DNA of 64,000 nt from Candidatus Ruthturnera sp. Tsphm01 (GCA_030142985.1 CP125320.1:1059639-1123638); one strand, 5' to 3'. Positions 34,837-45,436 are shown, counted from the first letter of the stretch. Numbers and translations: made by a program. The notes: generated by a model from the sequence alone, not told the origin.

Positions 34837-35934
34837 TTATTGATATGACTTCTTTGCTGTTCTAAGAAACAAGTCAATGATTAATTTTTTCTCTATTTGG
34901 ATGGCTTTACCAATATCTGACCTATCCAGTTTAGATATATCAATATCTTTAAGTAACCCTCTTAGGTGTTTGATGGGTGCAATATTAATCGCTAGTAGTT
35001 TAAACACAATAAGTAAATCTTCAAATCTATCTTGGCGTCTAAGGGCGTCTGTTTTAGTGAAAAAATCAAATATTTCGTTACTTGAATGGCTGGTAAAATC
35101 CTGTGAAAATTGGTAAAATTGACTGTTAAGCTCGGATAGTTGTTGGTATTGTTTAGGGCATTTAATAGTGTTACATAAGACCTTAATATTGTGTTTGTTC
35201 TCATCTTTAAGCCAAATAGAGAATTTAATATGTGTCTTATTAGTATTAAGATTGTCTAAAAATTCAAATGGATTGTTATGATTTTTGTGTGCTTGGTTGT
35301 CAAGACTAGGAAAAACTTTTTGATAGGCGCCACAAGTAGTTAATACTTTAAAAAAAACTGATGGTGTTTCGTAGGATAAAGCTTTGTTGAGTTCTTTAAA
35401 CACACGTTCAGGGATGAGGGTATCTACCTCGCCTGAAGCAACCATTCGGCTCATTAGTTGGTGAGTTTGGTGCGCTACTTTAAAGCCAAACTTTTTAAAC
35501 TGTGCTGCAAATCTAGCCACGCGTAACACCCGCACTGGGTCTTCGCTAAATGCATCAGACACGTGACGTAAAATGCCATTGTTTAAGTCTTCTTGGCCAT
35601 TAAATGGGTCAAACAATTCATCCGCTTTTTGTGCCATTGCATTAATGGTTAAGTCACGGCGTGATAAATCCTGCTCTAGCGTGACTTGGCTTGATGTATC
35701 AAACTTAAATCCTTTATATCCACTGCCCACTTTGCGTTCCAACCTTGCTAAGGCATATTCTTCTTGTGTATCTGGGTGTAAAAATACAGGAAAATCTTTA
35801 CCCACTTGATGATAACCAAGGTCTAGCATTTGTTCAGAGGACGAGCCAACAACGAGCCAATCTTTTTCAGTATGCTCATCAGCAATACCTAATAATTGAT
35901 CGCGCACTGCACCACCGACTAGATAAACTTTCAT
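34837..35934 (-). CDS. cca: CCA-adding tRNA nucleotidyltransferase
   Basis: Adds or repairs the 3' CCA of tRNAs. Class II nucleotidyltransferase: [12 protein letters not shown], then TEKDWLVVG with catalytic acidic residues, [23 protein letters not shown]. 365 aa against 412 in Escherichia coli; no HD phosphohydrolase motif can be seen in the C-terminal part, which is shortened. The gene ends next to IS relics and is divergent from msrB. Confidence 0.92.
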   Translation of the reverse strand: MKVYLVGGAVRDQLLGIADEHTEKDWLVVGSSSEQMLDLGYHQVGKDFPVFLHPDTQEEYALARLERKVGSGYKGFKFDTSSQVTLEQDLSRRDLTINAMAQKADELFDPFNGQEDLNNGILRHVSDAFSEDPVRVLRVARFAAQFKKFGFKVAHQTHQLMSRMVASGEVDTLIPERVFKELNKALSYETPSVFFKVLTTCGAYQKVFPSLDNQAHKNHNNPFEFLDNLNTNKTHIKFSIWLKDENKHNIKVLCNTIKCPKQYQQLSELNSQFYQFSQDFTSHSSNEIFDFFTKTDALRRQDRFEDLLIVFKLLAINIAPIKHLRGLLKDIDISKLDRSDIGKAIQIEKKLIIDLFLRTAKKSYQ

Positions 35935-35974
35935 AATGATGAAAAAATAGACTAATTATCCATATAATACCCTA

Positions 35975-36343
35975 ATGAATTTAGATAAGAAACTAACCCC
36001 AGAGCAGTTTAGAGTCACGCAACAAGCAGGCACTGAAGCACCGTTTACTGGCAAATATTATAACCATCACGACCAAGGAAATTATCTTTGTATTTGTTGT
36101 CATCAAGTCTTGTTTTCGTCTAATACCAAATTTGATTCGGGTACAGGTTGGCCCAGTTTTTCTGATGTTTCGAAACCTAATAGTGTTCAGTTAATCACTG
36201 ACGACTTGTATGGTATGAGTCGTATTGAAGTAAGTTGTGCTAATTGCGATGCGCATCTTGGGCATATTTTTCCTGATGGTCCTACGCCAAATGGCAACCG
36301 TTATTGCATTAACTCTGCTTCACTTAGTTTTAAGCCTTCATAA
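35975..36343 (+). CDS. msrB: Peptide methionine-R-sulfoxide reductase
   Basis: Reduces methionine-R-sulfoxide in proteins. Two Cys-x2-Cys zinc pairs (CICCHQ, SCANCDAHLGH), the substrate loop GTGWPSF and the catalytic Cys in NRYCINSASL are all present. 122 aa, full domain. It is preceded by a short spacer divergent from cca and its last base is the first base of mpl. Confidence 0.96.
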   Translation: MNLDKKLTPEQFRVTQQAGTEAPFTGKYYNHHDQGNYLCICCHQVLFSSNTKFDSGTGWPSFSDVSKPNSVQLITDDLYGMSRIEVSCANCDAHLGHIFPDGPTPNGNRYCINSASLSFKPS

Positions 36344-37650
36344 TGCACATTCATATTCTTGGTATTGCTGGTACATTCATGGGTTCACTCGCCCTAATTG
36401 CTAAACAAATGGGGCATCAAGTTACCGGGATGGATCAAGGTGTATACCCGCCAATGAGCGCCCAACTTGATGAGCAAAATATTAGCTATATACAAAATTA
36501 CAAAGCCAAAGATTTACCCAAGGCAGATTTATTTATTATTGGCAACGCCCTGTCTCGTGGCAATGCTTGTGTGGAAGAGATATTCACCCAGCAATATCCA
36601 TATACTTCAGGCGCACAATGGCTGAGTGAAAATATATTACATGATAAGTGGGTGCTAGGCGTGTCAGGCACTCATGGCAAAACCACAACAGCCAGTATGC
36701 TAACTTGGATACTTGAATTTGCTGGTTATCACCCTAGTTTCTTAATTGGCGGGGTTGCGCAAAATTTTGGAGTGTCGTCACGTTTAACTGATTCTAACTT
36801 TTTTGTGATTGAGGCTGATGAGTACGATACGGCTTTTTTTGACAAACGCTCTAAATTTGTTCATTACCACCCAAGAACATTAGTGATTAATAATTTAGAA
36901 TTTGACCATGCGGATATTTTTGACTCACTCAAAGACATTCAAAAACAATTCCACCATTTGATTCGTACCATACCTAGCAATGGCTTGGTTATTTACCCAC
37001 AAAATAATGCAAATATTAAGGCGCTACTTAAACAGGGTATTTGGTCTGATGAGCAAGCCTTGCAGACTCAAACGCTGATAAATACAAAAACAGGTGCAAA
37101 ATTTAATGTTGAGGGTAGTCAGGTATCGTGGCATTTATTAGGTAAGCATAATATGGAAAATGGATTGTGTGCTATTTATAGTGCGCACCACGTTGGCGTG
37201 CCAATTGATGTGGCCTGCAAGGCGTTAAGTAATTTTAAAGGGGTGAAACGTCGCTTGGAGGTCAAACACCAAACTAAATCTATTACTTTGTATGATGACT
37301 TCGCCCATCATCCTACTGCCATTAAAACAACGATTGAGGGTTTGCGTGCAAAGGTAGCTAGTGAGCCTATTATTGCTATTTTAGAGTTAAGGTCTAATAC
37401 CATGCAATCTGGCGTACATCAGAAAACTTTAGTAAATGCACTTAAAAATACCGATCAAGCCTTAATATTACGACCCAAGCATTGTGATTGGAATATTGAT
37501 GCCTTATTTAAGAACAATCACTCAGCTTATTTATTTGACTCTGTTAATGACATTGTAAATCATCTTAAGCATATTAATCACGGCCACTTTGTAGTGATGT
37601 CAAATGGTTATTTTGATGATATTTTTAACAAAATAATACCCAATCTATGA
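36343..37650 (+). CDS. mpl: UDP-N-acetylmuramate:L-alanyl-gamma-D-glutamyl-meso-diaminopimelate ligase
   Basis: Peptidoglycan-recycling Mur ligase that reattaches the recycled tripeptide to UDP-MurNAc. N-terminal MHIHILGIAGTFMGSLALIA, ATP loop SGTHGKTTTASM, EADEYDTAFFDKRSKFVHY and FAHHPTAI. The GIAGTFMG motif and YDTAFFDKRSKF block separate Mpl from MurC. 435 aa; coupled to msrB by one base and to ubiX by a 4-base overlap. Confidence 0.95.
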   Translation: MHIHILGIAGTFMGSLALIAKQMGHQVTGMDQGVYPPMSAQLDEQNISYIQNYKAKDLPKADLFIIGNALSRGNACVEEIFTQQYPYTSGAQWLSENILHDKWVLGVSGTHGKTTTASMLTWILEFAGYHPSFLIGGVAQNFGVSSRLTDSNFFVIEADEYDTAFFDKRSKFVHYHPRTLVINNLEFDHADIFDSLKDIQKQFHHLIRTIPSNGLVIYPQNNANIKALLKQGIWSDEQALQTQTLINTKTGAKFNVEGSQVSWHLLGKHNMENGLCAIYSAHHVGVPIDVACKALSNFKGVKRRLEVKHQTKSITLYDDFAHHPTAIKTTIEGLRAKVASEPIIAILELRSNTMQSGVHQKTLVNALKNTDQALILRPKHCDWNIDALFKNNHSAYLFDSVNDIVNHLKHINHGHFVVMSNGYFDDIFNKIIPNL

Positions 37651-38246
37651 AGCCTATCGCTATTGCATTAACAGGTGCTTCAGGCATGTTATATGCCCTC
37701 ACCTTACTCAAAGAATTAGTCAAAACCCAGCCACTAATTTATGTCATGATTTCTCGTGCTGCCAATACCGTTATTGCCATGGAAACTGATTTTAATTTAG
37801 GCACTGATACTAGTGCAATTGAAAAAAACCTCACTGAATATTTAAATGCAAAAAATGGTCAGATTAAGGTTTTTTCAAAAAACCAGTGGACTGCGCCAGT
37901 TGCCTCAGGCTCTAATCCACCACGTGCTATGGTTATTTGCCCATGCACCATGAACACATTGAGTGCTATTGCCAATGGTTATGCAGATAATCTAATGCAC
38001 CGCGCTGCTGATGTGGTGATTAAAGAGCAGAAAAAACTTATTTTAGTGCCTAGGGAGACTCCTTATTCTGCTATCCACTTGGAAAACATGCTTAAACTTT
38101 CACGCCTTGGCGTGGTGATTATGGATGCCAATCCTGCATTTTATCAAAACCCCAGCTCTATTCAAGATTTGGTAAATTTTGTTGTAGCTAGAATACTTGA
38201 TCATTTAGAAGTAGAACACAATTTAGCACCGCCATGGCAAGGTTAG
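37647..38246 (+). CDS. ubiX: Flavin prenyltransferase UbiX
   Basis: Makes prenylated FMN for the UbiD decarboxylase of ubiquinone synthesis. FMN/prenyl site signatures LTGASGMLYALTLL, APVASGSNPPRAMVICPCTMNTLSAIANG and LVPRETPYSAIHLENML are clear. 199 aa is normal. It ends the msrB-mpl-ubiX operon; the ubiquinone hydroxylase at 7.2 kb belongs to the same pathway. Confidence 0.95.
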   Translation: MKPIAIALTGASGMLYALTLLKELVKTQPLIYVMISRAANTVIAMETDFNLGTDTSAIEKNLTEYLNAKNGQIKVFSKNQWTAPVASGSNPPRAMVICPCTMNTLSAIANGYADNLMHRAADVVIKEQKKLILVPRETPYSAIHLENMLKLSRLGVVIMDANPAFYQNPSSIQDLVNFVVARILDHLEVEHNLAPPWQG

Positions 38247-38283
38247 TTTTAACAATAAGATTAAAAAGAAATCACTAAAAGCC

Positions 38284-39026
38284 CTAGAAAAAAGCAAAAC
38301 CTTTTCTGAGTTTTTTACCATCAATACTATGTGCAACCTTGGCACCAAGTGGTGAAAATAGGACACTGGTACTAACAATACTTAGTAGTGCTTTAGTATG
38401 GATAAAGCCCAAACCACCAGTAACGCCCTCAGCCCCATATTATAAAACCTACGCCACCTGCAATTGCAATTGGCATGCCCACTGCGGCTGAAGTGGCAAT
38501 AGCGTTTTTGATATTAATATTGTTATAAACTAAAAATGGAGTTGTCATCGTACCGCCACCAATACCAACTACAGTTGAAACCAGTCCAATAATATAACCT
38601 GTTACCAACCAAACCCACTTGTTTAAATTATCCGCATGTCCAAAAGTACTTATACCAAACCACATAATTAATGCAATAATCATTTCAAAAATTGCAAAGA
38701 AAATTCGCAGAAAATCTCTGCTTAAGTATTGAGCGATAATCACCCAAAAAAAATGACCCTAGCAAAACAGTGGGGGTGAGTTTTATAAAGTTATTCCAAT
38801 GAATTGCCCCATTTTTATGATGCGCCCAAACGCTAGAAATAGAAGTAAAAACAATTACAAAAAGCGCAGTGCCGATTGCTGCATGCATCAAAACCACTTC
38901 ATGAACTTCGGCTGCTAATACATACAGCAGGACTGGAACGATAATTAAACCACCACCAACACCCAACAAACCCGCTATAAAACCAGAAAATACCCTAAGT
39001 AATAATAGTTGAATTAATTCAACCAA
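38284..39026 (-). pseudogene. TauE/SafE-family sulfite/anion exporter, frameshifted
   Basis: N-terminal half MVELIQLLLLRVFSGFIAG, LLGVGGGLIIVPVLLY is intact up to LLGSFFLG, then the frame changes at a run of eight T (minus strand, near 38745). The next frame gives VIIAQYLSRDFLRIFF through VVGIGGGTMTTPFLVYN and AVGMPIAIAGGVGFIIWG before a TGA. A second change restores EGVTGGLGFIHTKALL to the TAG at 38284. The two GVGGG/GIGGG repeats identify the family. Restored it would be ~247 aa. Sulfite or organosulfonate export fits a sulfur oxidizer, but this copy is broken. Confidence 0.82.
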
Positions 39027-39742
39027 GTGCTAACCGCATCAATTAACAAGCCATCTTTTTCATTAAAAAAGTGGTCTGCATTAACCATTTTTTGATGGTA
39101 ATTTTTATTCTTACTTGAAGCATTAGCACGCGCCTTTACAGAACTTAACACCGGCTCAATATCATCCACACCATACAAATCAAGCATGGGAATATCAATC
39201 TTTGTTAAATATTCAACTGCTAAATCTGGCATACCTATGGCAACAAATTTTTTAAATGGATGTTGATTATTAGCCAAATAATGTGCACTCATTGCACTAC
39301 CTAAACTATGTGCAATTAATGTATTTACCTCAAAACCTTGCTCTTTTAAATAACTAATAGCAGCGGTGATACGATTATCAGCTTTATTAAATAATGACTT
39401 ATATTGATCAGTATCAACCCCATTTGCCAACACAGGCACTTGAATAGAAAAAGTATTAAATCCTTTTTCAGTTAACACAACCCGCAATGGTTGAATAACT
39501 TGAACCCAGTCTGGATGTACACCCAAACCATGGACAACAATCGCTGTTCTTTTAGTATCAGACTCACTCGGTGTAAAGATTGATAAAAACTCATGATTAT
39601 TAGCACTTAACCAGACTGAATCACCATCCATGAGTGCATCTTCAACTTGTATTGCCCAACGTATTTCTTTAGCATAATCAGGTGTCGTTTTTGCAAACGC
39701 AACCTGAACAATAACGATAGATAGTATCAATAGTAACTTCAT
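39014..39742 (-). CDS. Periplasmic alpha/beta-hydrolase (DUF3530-like)
   Basis: 242 aa with a signal peptide (MKLLLILSIVIVQVAFA). The hydrolase core shows VVHGLGVHPDW, nucleophile elbow AHSLGSAMS with Ser, an acid in DLYGVDDIEPV and a late His in NADHFFNEKDG, so the catalytic triad looks complete. The DUF3530 assignment is from overall layout. Substrate unknown. Its 3' end overlaps the start of the broken TauE gene by 13 bases. Confidence 0.78.
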   Translation of the reverse strand: MKLLLILSIVIVQVAFAKTTPDYAKEIRWAIQVEDALMDGDSVWLSANNHEFLSIFTPSESDTKRTAIVVHGLGVHPDWVQVIQPLRVVLTEKGFNTFSIQVPVLANGVDTDQYKSLFNKADNRITAAISYLKEQGFEVNTLIAHSLGSAMSAHYLANNQHPFKKFVAIGMPDLAVEYLTKIDIPMLDLYGVDDIEPVLSSVKARANASSKNKNYHQKMVNADHFFNEKDGLLIDAVSTWLN

Positions 39743-39851
39743 AAACCCTCCTTAAATATGATTACTATTGTAAAGTATAAAATAATAGTAATGCTTTGAA
39801 GAACATGTAAGGCACAACAAAGTCTAATTAATATGCGCTTGTCATAACATT

Positions 39852-40211
39852 TTAACCAGGTATGCCAACTTCCATCTTTTCCATCACTGAAGTCTTGCAC
39901 TTTTCAACGGTTAATCGCGAAACATATAACCTCTTAGTTATCTGCTGATTAGTAGCACCCAAGTACAATACGGGCAAATATCTGCTTTTCTTTATTAGTC
40001 AATAATTTATAGCGAGTAATAACATTAATATTCTCTTGAAACTCATTAATGACGTCAACCATTTTTTTTGTAAGAGCGCCTCTTCTACCAATGTCTTTTT
40101 AATAAAATCAAGCGCACCTAATTTAATTTCATCAACCATAATAGCAACTCTAGTGTTGAATGATAATAGATTATAATGGCGATATGCGTCTGTCGATATA
40201 GAGGTGTTCAT
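39852..40211 (-). pseudogene. FixJ/NarL-type response regulator, 5'-truncated and frameshifted
   Basis: Minus-strand reading gives DEIKLGALDFIKKTLVEEAL, the end of a receiver domain (K of LDFIKK). A frame change then leads to the LuxR/GerE HTH: LTNKEKQIFARIVLG, ATNQQITKRLYVSRLTVEKC and KTSVMEKMEVG. The phospho-acceptor half of the receiver is absent: at the 5' border stands a solo end of the IS5-family element (40219-40234). At least two frame changes occur. The ~140 bases beyond to yqeY hold nothing else I recognise. Confidence 0.7.
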
Positions 40212-40218
40212 TATTCAT

Positions 40219-40234
40219 ATTTATGCAAAGGTCT
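40219..40234. repeat. Solo IS5-family terminal repeat
   Basis: ATTTATGCAAAGGTCT is the reverse complement of the first 16-17 bases of the left end of the IS5 element at 33197 (GAGACCTTTGCATAAAT) with one change at the outermost base. No transposase sequence accompanies it. It lies at the broken 5' border of the response-regulator pseudogene. Confidence 0.65.
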
Positions 40235-40352
40235 TCAATAATAATTATTTCATGCTTTAAATATACCCATAAAGAGTTATAAGGCACAAATGATTACCAG
40301 TTTGTATCAATTATATATTTCAACCACACAGAACATGTGGCGAGATTTTGTT

Positions 40353-40799
40353 TTAAGAAAATTTAGATCGAATTAACGCAGATACAACGCCCATATCAGT
40401 TTTGCCATCTAATTGGCTTTTTAGCAAACTCATTAACTTGCCCATATCTTGCATAGAATACGCGCCAGTGTCGGCAATCGCTTTATCAATAGCAGTGCTC
40501 ACTTCAGTACCTGATAATTGCTCTAGCATATAATTATTAATAATAACCAACTCTGCTTCTTCAATATCAACTAAATCAGAACGACTTGCTTCTTTAAATT
40601 GAGAAATTGAATCTTTGCGCTGTTTAGCCATTTTTTGCACAACACCAAGTACCTGCGTATCATCCAATTCAATACGTTCGTCAACTTCCCTTTGTTTGAT
40701 TGCCCCTAAAATCATGCGTATTGCTTTAAGAGTGGCTTTGTCTTTAGCCTTCATTGCTGATTTCATATCAACAATAACGCGCGCCTTTAACTCAGACAT
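40353..40799 (-). CDS. yqeY: GatB/YqeY domain protein
   Basis: 148-aa YqeY family protein (MSELKARVIVDMKSAMKAKD, then RMILGAIKQREVDERIELDD and DMGKLMSLLKSQLDGKTDMG), homologous to the tRNA-binding tail of GatB; its role is unclear. It follows rpsU by 31 bases, the common rpsU-yqeY pairing. Here both trail the alpha ribosomal operon rather than a dnaG-rpoD cluster. Confidence 0.92.
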   Translation of the reverse strand: MSELKARVIVDMKSAMKAKDKATLKAIRMILGAIKQREVDERIELDDTQVLGVVQKMAKQRKDSISQFKEASRSDLVDIEEAELVIINNYMLEQLSGTEVSTAIDKAIADTGAYSMQDMGKLMSLLKSQLDGKTDMGVVSALIRSKFS

Positions 40800-40830
40800 A
40801 ATAGCGAATTATAGTACTTAAAATATACTT

Positions 40831-41046
40831 CTAATACATGCGTTTACGATGAACGCGATTTTTAGCCCTTTCTTTGTGTGTTCTTTTAATAGCAGCTGCT
40901 TTCATACGCTTATTAACCCAAGTTGGCTTTTCATAGAATTCTTTCTTTCTTACATCAGTAATAACACCAGCTCTATCACAAGTACGACGAAAACGTCTAA
41001 GTGCAATATCGAAAGGTTCGTTTTCTCTTACTTTAATTGAAGGCAT
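40831..41046 (-). CDS. rpsU: 30S ribosomal protein S21
   Basis: 71 aa, the standard gammaproteobacterial length, beginning [20 protein letters not shown] and ending in a basic tail. S21 helps initiation by positioning the ribosome-binding site interaction on the 30S platform. It is only 11 bases after rplQ, so it appears to be read as the continuation of the alpha operon. Confidence 0.97.
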   Translation of the reverse strand: MPSIKVRENEPFDIALRRFRRTCDRAGVITDVRKKEFYEKPTWVNKRMKAAAIKRTHKERAKNRVHRKRMY

Positions 41047-41057
41047 ATATTATTCCT

Positions 41058-41453
41058 TTATGAGGGGGTAGTTTCAGCAGTTATATCTGTCGTGGTTTCA
41101 AAATCAACCAATTGGACAATTGCCATTGGGGCTTTATCGCCAGTACGAAAACCAGCCTTTAAAATACGAATATAACCACCAGGACGATCCTTATAAAATG
41201 GTGCTAATTCAGTGAACAATTTAGCAACCATTGCGTCATCACGTAATTTTGAAAATGCATTACGACGATTAGCAACACTGTCAATTTTGGCTTTGGTAAT
41301 TAGTGGTTCAACAACACGCCTAAGTTCTTTTGCTTTAGGCAGAGTTGTTCGAATGGCCTCATGTAAAAACAATGAGTTTGCCATATTTTTAAACATTGCC
41401 TTACGGTGAGATGAGTTACGATTTAATTGTCTACCTGACTTTCTATGTCTCAT
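41058..41453 (-). CDS. rplQ: 50S ribosomal protein L17
   Basis: 131 aa. [20 protein letters not shown] is the family N-terminus; [16 protein letters not shown] marks the end of the conserved core, followed by a short acidic tail. Last gene of the classical alpha operon, 10 bases after rpoA. Confidence 0.98.
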   Translation of the reverse strand: MRHRKSGRQLNRNSSHRKAMFKNMANSLFLHEAIRTTLPKAKELRRVVEPLITKAKIDSVANRRNAFSKLRDDAMVAKLFTELAPFYKDRPGGYIRILKAGFRTGDKAPMAIVQLVDFETTTDITAETTPS

Positions 41454-41463
41454 GTCTTATTCC

Positions 41464-42444
41464 TTATTCACTCATTAAATCAACTGGTGGCCAATTTTCA
41501 ATACTGGTGGCCAACTCAAGCCCTTTATCAGTTAACACTTCCTTGATTTCATTAAGTGATTTACGACCTAAATTAGGGGTTCTTAGTAAATCTTGCTCAG
41601 ATTTTTGAATCAAATCACCAATATAGTAAATTTGTTCTGCCTTTAAGCAGTTTGCACTACGTACGGTTAATTCTAACTCATCTACTGCTGCCAACAACTG
41701 TGGATCAAAATCTTCTGATGTTGGCAATGCCTCTTCTTCTTCTACCAATTCCAACTCAACAAATGAAGATAATTGTTCTTGTAGGGTTGTTGCTGCACGT
41801 TTAATGGCAACTTCTGCATTAACCGAGCCATTAGTCTCAATCGTAATATTTAACTTATCAAGATTAACCTTCTGCTTAACACGCGCCGCATCTACCGTGA
41901 AACTAACACGCCTAATGGGTGAAAAACTTGCATCTAACTGCATACCGCCAATACTTGATGCTTCCTCAGTGCGTGACATGGCAGTATCATAGCCAATACC
42001 AGTACTAATTTTAAGTATCATACGCATATGACCTTCATCATTAATTGTTGCAATCACCTTATCAGGATTAAATGCCGTAATATCAACACCATTAGCCTCA
42101 ATATCAGCCACTGTGATTTCACACGGGCCTTTTTTGTCAATAACGACTTGTGCTGTTTTGGCTGTATTTAATGCAACTGAGACTTCTTTAAGGTTAAGTA
42201 AGATGTCTAATACATCTTCTTGAACGCCGTCAATTGTAGAAAACTCATGCATAACCCCATCAATAGCAACTTCAGTCACAGCAGAGCCTGTCATAGAAGA
42301 TAATAGTGTTCTTCTTAGGGCGTTGCCCAAGGTATAACCAAAACCTCGCTCAAGAGGCTCAAGGATGATCTTGAATTCATTAATACCAGTTTGAGAAGAC
42401 TCAACCAGTTTTGGCTTTAAAAAATCTCTTGCATTACCTTGCAT
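41464..42444 (-). CDS. rpoA: RNA polymerase alpha subunit
   Basis: N-terminal assembly domain ([20 protein letters not shown]), linker rich in Glu, and C-terminal DNA/activator-binding domain ([20 protein letters not shown], then [14 protein letters not shown]). Start placed at ATG 42444 ([13 protein letters not shown]), which matches the family; an ATG 11 codons upstream overlaps rpsD. 326 aa against 329 in Escherichia coli. Confidence 0.97.
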   Translation of the reverse strand: MQGNARDFLKPKLVESSQTGINEFKIILEPLERGFGYTLGNALRRTLLSSMTGSAVTEVAIDGVMHEFSTIDGVQEDVLDILLNLKEVSVALNTAKTAQVVIDKKGPCEITVADIEANGVDITAFNPDKVIATINDEGHMRMILKISTGIGYDTAMSRTEEASSIGGMQLDASFSPIRRVSFTVDAARVKQKVNLDKLNITIETNGSVNAEVAIKRAATTLQEQLSSFVELELVEEEEALPTSEDFDPQLLAAVDELELTVRSANCLKAEQIYYIGDLIQKSEQDLLRTPNLGRKSLNEIKEVLTDKGLELATSIENWPPVDLMSE

Positions 42445-42454
42445 AATTAGTTCC

Positions 42455-43081
42455 TTATTTAGAATACAGTTCAACAATTAAATGTTCTTGAATATCTGAT
42501 GGTAACTCATCACGAGCAGGAACATTTTTAAACACACCCTTGAGTGCTTTGTTATCAATATCAAGCCACTGTGGTTGAGTTGATTGTTCAGCCAATTCAA
42601 GTGCTAACTGAATTCGACTTTGCTTTTTAGCTTTTTCTCTAATTGAGATTTCATCATTAACACTCACTTGGTAAGAAGGAATATTAACAACCAAGCCATT
42701 CACTAAAATAGACTTATGCGAAACCAATTGTCTCGCCTCAGCACGTGTGGAACCAAAGCCCATACGATAAACAATATTATCCAAACGACACTCAAGCAGT
42801 GATAATAAATTTTCACCTGTAGAGCCTTTCTTTTGCGAAGCTTTTTTGTAATATAAACGAAATTGCTTTTCTAAAATGCCATAAATGCGTCTTACTTTTT
42901 GTTTTTCACGTAATTGTAAACCATACTCTGTGCCCTTTTGACGACGGGCATTAGCACCATGCATACCAGGAAGTTGAGTAATCTTACATTTAGAATCTAG
43001 TGATCTAATGCCACTTTTAAGAAATAAGTCCGTGCCTTCGCGACGTGCTAATTTACAAGTAGGTCCAGTATATCTAGCCAT
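42455..43081 (-). CDS. rpsD: 30S ribosomal protein S4
   Basis: 208 aa. [20 protein letters not shown], a central S4 RNA-binding domain ([20 protein letters not shown]) and C-terminal tail. S4 is a primary 16S binder and in Escherichia coli represses the alpha operon; the long rpsM leader here could host such a site. Confidence 0.98.
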   Translation of the reverse strand: MARYTGPTCKLARREGTDLFLKSGIRSLDSKCKITQLPGMHGANARRQKGTEYGLQLREKQKVRRIYGILEKQFRLYYKKASQKKGSTGENLLSLLECRLDNIVYRMGFGSTRAEARQLVSHKSILVNGLVVNIPSYQVSVNDEISIREKAKKQSRIQLALELAEQSTQPQWLDIDNKALKGVFKNVPARDELPSDIQEHLIVELYSK

Positions 43082-43090
43082 AATTTATCC

Positions 43091-43474
43091 TTATACTCTA
43101 CGTTTTTTAGAAGGACGACAACCATTATGAGGGATTGGTGTCACATCTGTAATTGATTGAATTTTTAAACCTTGTGCGTTAAGACCACGAATTGCTGAGT
43201 CTCTGCCAGGACCCGGGCCTTTGACACGAACTTCTAAATTTTTCATGCCAAAAGCCAGTGCCTTCTCACCACAACTACCCGCAGCTACTTGTGCAGCAAA
43301 CGGTGTGGATTTTCTTGAACCTCTAAAACCAGAACCGCCTGAGGTCGCCCAACAAACTGCATTACCATGACGATCTGTAATCATCACAATGGTATTATTA
43401 AAAGTTGCATGAATGTGTGCAATACCATCAGTAATTACTTTTTTGGACTTCTTTTTTGTGGGTATTTTAGCCAT
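43091..43474 (-). CDS. rpsK: 30S ribosomal protein S11
   Basis: 127 aa, with [18 protein letters not shown] and the conserved end [18 protein letters not shown]. Platform protein of the 30S subunit; lies 9 bases after rpsD's upstream neighbour spacing in the rpsM-rpsK-rpsD order. Confidence 0.98.
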   Translation of the reverse strand: MAKIPTKKKSKKVITDGIAHIHATFNNTIVMITDRHGNAVCWATSGGSGFRGSRKSTPFAAQVAAGSCGEKALAFGMKNLEVRVKGPGPGRDSAIRGLNAQGLKIQSITDVTPIPHNGCRPSKKRRV

Positions 43475-43489
43475 AATATCTACCTATGA

Positions 43490-43843
43490 TTATTTAATTA
43501 AACGACGAGGACCCTTACGAGTTCTTGCATTTGTTTTTGTTCTTTGACCGCGTAGTGGTAATGATTTTCTATGACGAACACCACGGTAACAACCTAAATC
43601 TTTAAGACGTTTAATGTCCATAGCAACTTGACGGCGAAGATTGCCTTCAACTTCATACTTGGCAATTTCTACACGAATTAACTCCAACTGATCTTCAGTA
43701 ATATCAATAACTTTAGTAGCTGGGTTCAATTTAAGAGTCATACAAATCGCTTTTGCTCTTGTATCGCCAATACCAAAAATTGACCGCAAGCTAATCACAA
43801 TATGCTTATGTGTCGGAATATTTATTCCTGCTATTCTAGCCAT
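43490..43843 (-). CDS. rpsM: 30S ribosomal protein S13
   Basis: 117 aa, starting [20 protein letters not shown] with the helix-two-turns-helix region ([11 protein letters not shown]) and ending [17 protein letters not shown]. First gene of the alpha operon, with a ~130-base leader after its own promoter. Confidence 0.98.
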   Translation of the reverse strand: MARIAGINIPTHKHIVISLRSIFGIGDTRAKAICMTLKLNPATKVIDITEDQLELIRVEIAKYEVEGNLRRQVAMDIKRLKDLGCYRGVRHRKSLPLRGQRTKTNARTRKGPRRLIK

Positions 43844-44006
43844 TTATCTTATACCTCTAACGTGTGTCTGTTTCATAGACCTTATTTTCCTTATATTCTT
43901 GCTTTTTTATCTCTTATGATGCAACTTTTATCTTGATAAAAACGCACAATAATAAATTTTAAAAATTCGCAATTTTACGCCCAAAGCTTTACAATGTCAA
44001 TCTTAA
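43844..44006 (-). promoter_or_regulatory. Alpha-operon promoter and leader
   Basis: On the minus strand TTGACA (44000-43995) and TAAAAT (43977-43972) are 17 bases apart, a near-consensus sigma70 promoter just downstream of rpmJ. The remaining ~120 bases before rpsM are non-coding; in Escherichia coli the corresponding leader carries the S4-binding pseudoknot. I did not verify a pseudoknot here. Confidence 0.75.
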
Positions 44007-44120
44007 TTAACCTTGTCTCTGCTTATGACGAGGCTCTTTGCAAATAACACGAACCACACCATGACGCTTAATAATTTTACAATTGTTACAAATTTTCTTA
44101 ATCGATGCTCTTACTTTCAT
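44007..44120 (-). CDS. rpmJ: 50S ribosomal protein L36
   Basis: 37-aa protein [20 protein letters not shown] followed by [17 protein letters not shown]. The zinc ligands Cys11, Cys14, Cys27 and His32 of the C+ form are present. It lies 17 bases after secY, the usual secY-rpmJ order at the end of the spc operon. Confidence 0.97.
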   Translation of the reverse strand: MKVRASIKKICNNCKIIKRHGVVRVICKEPRHKQRQG

Positions 44121-44137
44121 AATAATGACCTCTTTTT

Positions 44138-45436
44138 TTAGTTTAAACCTGCCTTTTTCATTAATGACTCATACTGATTAGACATTAAGTGAGATTGGGC
44201 CTGTGCAATAAAATCCATCACCACAACAACGATGATTAACAAACTAGTACCACCAAAGTAAAATGGCACATTCCAATATAAAATTAGAAACTCTGGCAAC
44301 AAACAAACAGCAGTAATATAAACCGCACCAGATGCCGTTAGCCTAGACATAACCGAATCAATGTAATCTGCCGAGTGCTTGCCTGGTCGAATGCCTGGAA
44401 TAAAACCACCTGACTTGCGTAAATTATCAGCCGTGTCTTTTGAATCAAATGTTAGCGCTGTATAGAAGAAGGTAAAAAATACAATAGCCATCCCATAAAA
44501 CAACACATACAAAGGTTGTCCTGGAGAAATACTAGCAGTTAAATCTGCCAACCAACCCATACCCTCGCTTTGCGAAAACCAGCCTCCTAAGGTTGCTGGA
44601 AATAAAATAATTGATGAAGCAAAGATTGGTGGAATGACACCTGCCATATTAATTTTTAACGGTAAATATGAACTCTGACCGCCAACCATTTTACGACCCT
44701 GTTGGCGCTTCGCATAATTAATTGTGATACGACGTTGCCCTCGCTCCATGAAGACCACAAAAGCGGTCACTAGCAACGTCATAACTAATAGAATTGCTAC
44801 CAAAATAATGGTCAACTCGCCTGTGGATACCAATGATAAAGTTGAACCCAATGCCGAAGGCAGACCTGAAACAATACCAGCAAAAATAATCATTGAAATA
44901 CCGTTACCAATACCTTTTTCTGTGATTTGCTCACCCAACCACATTAAAAATAAAGTACCTGTGGTTAATGTCACCACAGTAACCATACTAAAAGTAAAGC
45001 CACTTTGAGTAACCAAAGCAACACCACCAGCACTTTGTGATTGCAAAGCAATAGAAATACCATAAGATTGAAATACTGCCAATACCACTGTACCCATGCG
45101 TGTGTATTGTGTAATTTTACGTTTTCCTGTTTCGCCCTCTTTCTTTAATTGCTCTAACTTTGGCACAACAGAGGTCATCAACTGAATAATAATTGATGCC
45201 GAAATATAAGGCATAATGCCTAAAGTAAAAATAGATAATCTTTCTAGCGCACCACCTGAAAACATATTAAACATATCCAAAATCGTACCTTGCTGATCTT
45301 GTACGAGTGAGGCAAGTGCTGCACTTGAGATAAATGGAATGGTAATATGCGTGCCTAACCTAAAAACGATTAACGCACCCAGTAAAAAAAGGATGCGCTT
45401 TAATAAATCTTGAGAGAGTCCTAGGGGTTGATTCAT
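44138..45436 (-). CDS. secY: Protein translocase subunit SecY
   Basis: Central channel of the Sec translocon, ten membrane helices in 432 aa. Family signatures [37 protein letters not shown] and the cytosolic loop [19 protein letters not shown] are clear. It sits 3 bases after rplO in the spc operon. Confidence 0.98.
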   Translation of the reverse strand: MNQPLGLSQDLLKRILFLLGALIVFRLGTHITIPFISSAALASLVQDQQGTILDMFNMFSGGALERLSIFTLGIMPYISASIIIQLMTSVVPKLEQLKKEGETGKRKITQYTRMGTVVLAVFQSYGISIALQSQSAGGVALVTQSGFTFSMVTVVTLTTGTLFLMWLGEQITEKGIGNGISMIIFAGIVSGLPSALGSTLSLVSTGELTIILVAILLVMTLLVTAFVVFMERGQRRITINYAKRQQGRKMVGGQSSYLPLKINMAGVIPPIFASSIILFPATLGGWFSQSEGMGWLADLTASISPGQPLYVLFYGMAIVFFTFFYTALTFDSKDTADNLRKSGGFIPGIRPGKHSADYIDSVMSRLTASGAVYITAVCLLPEFLILYWNVPFYFGGTSLLIIVVVVMDFIAQAQSHLMSNQYESLMKKAGLN

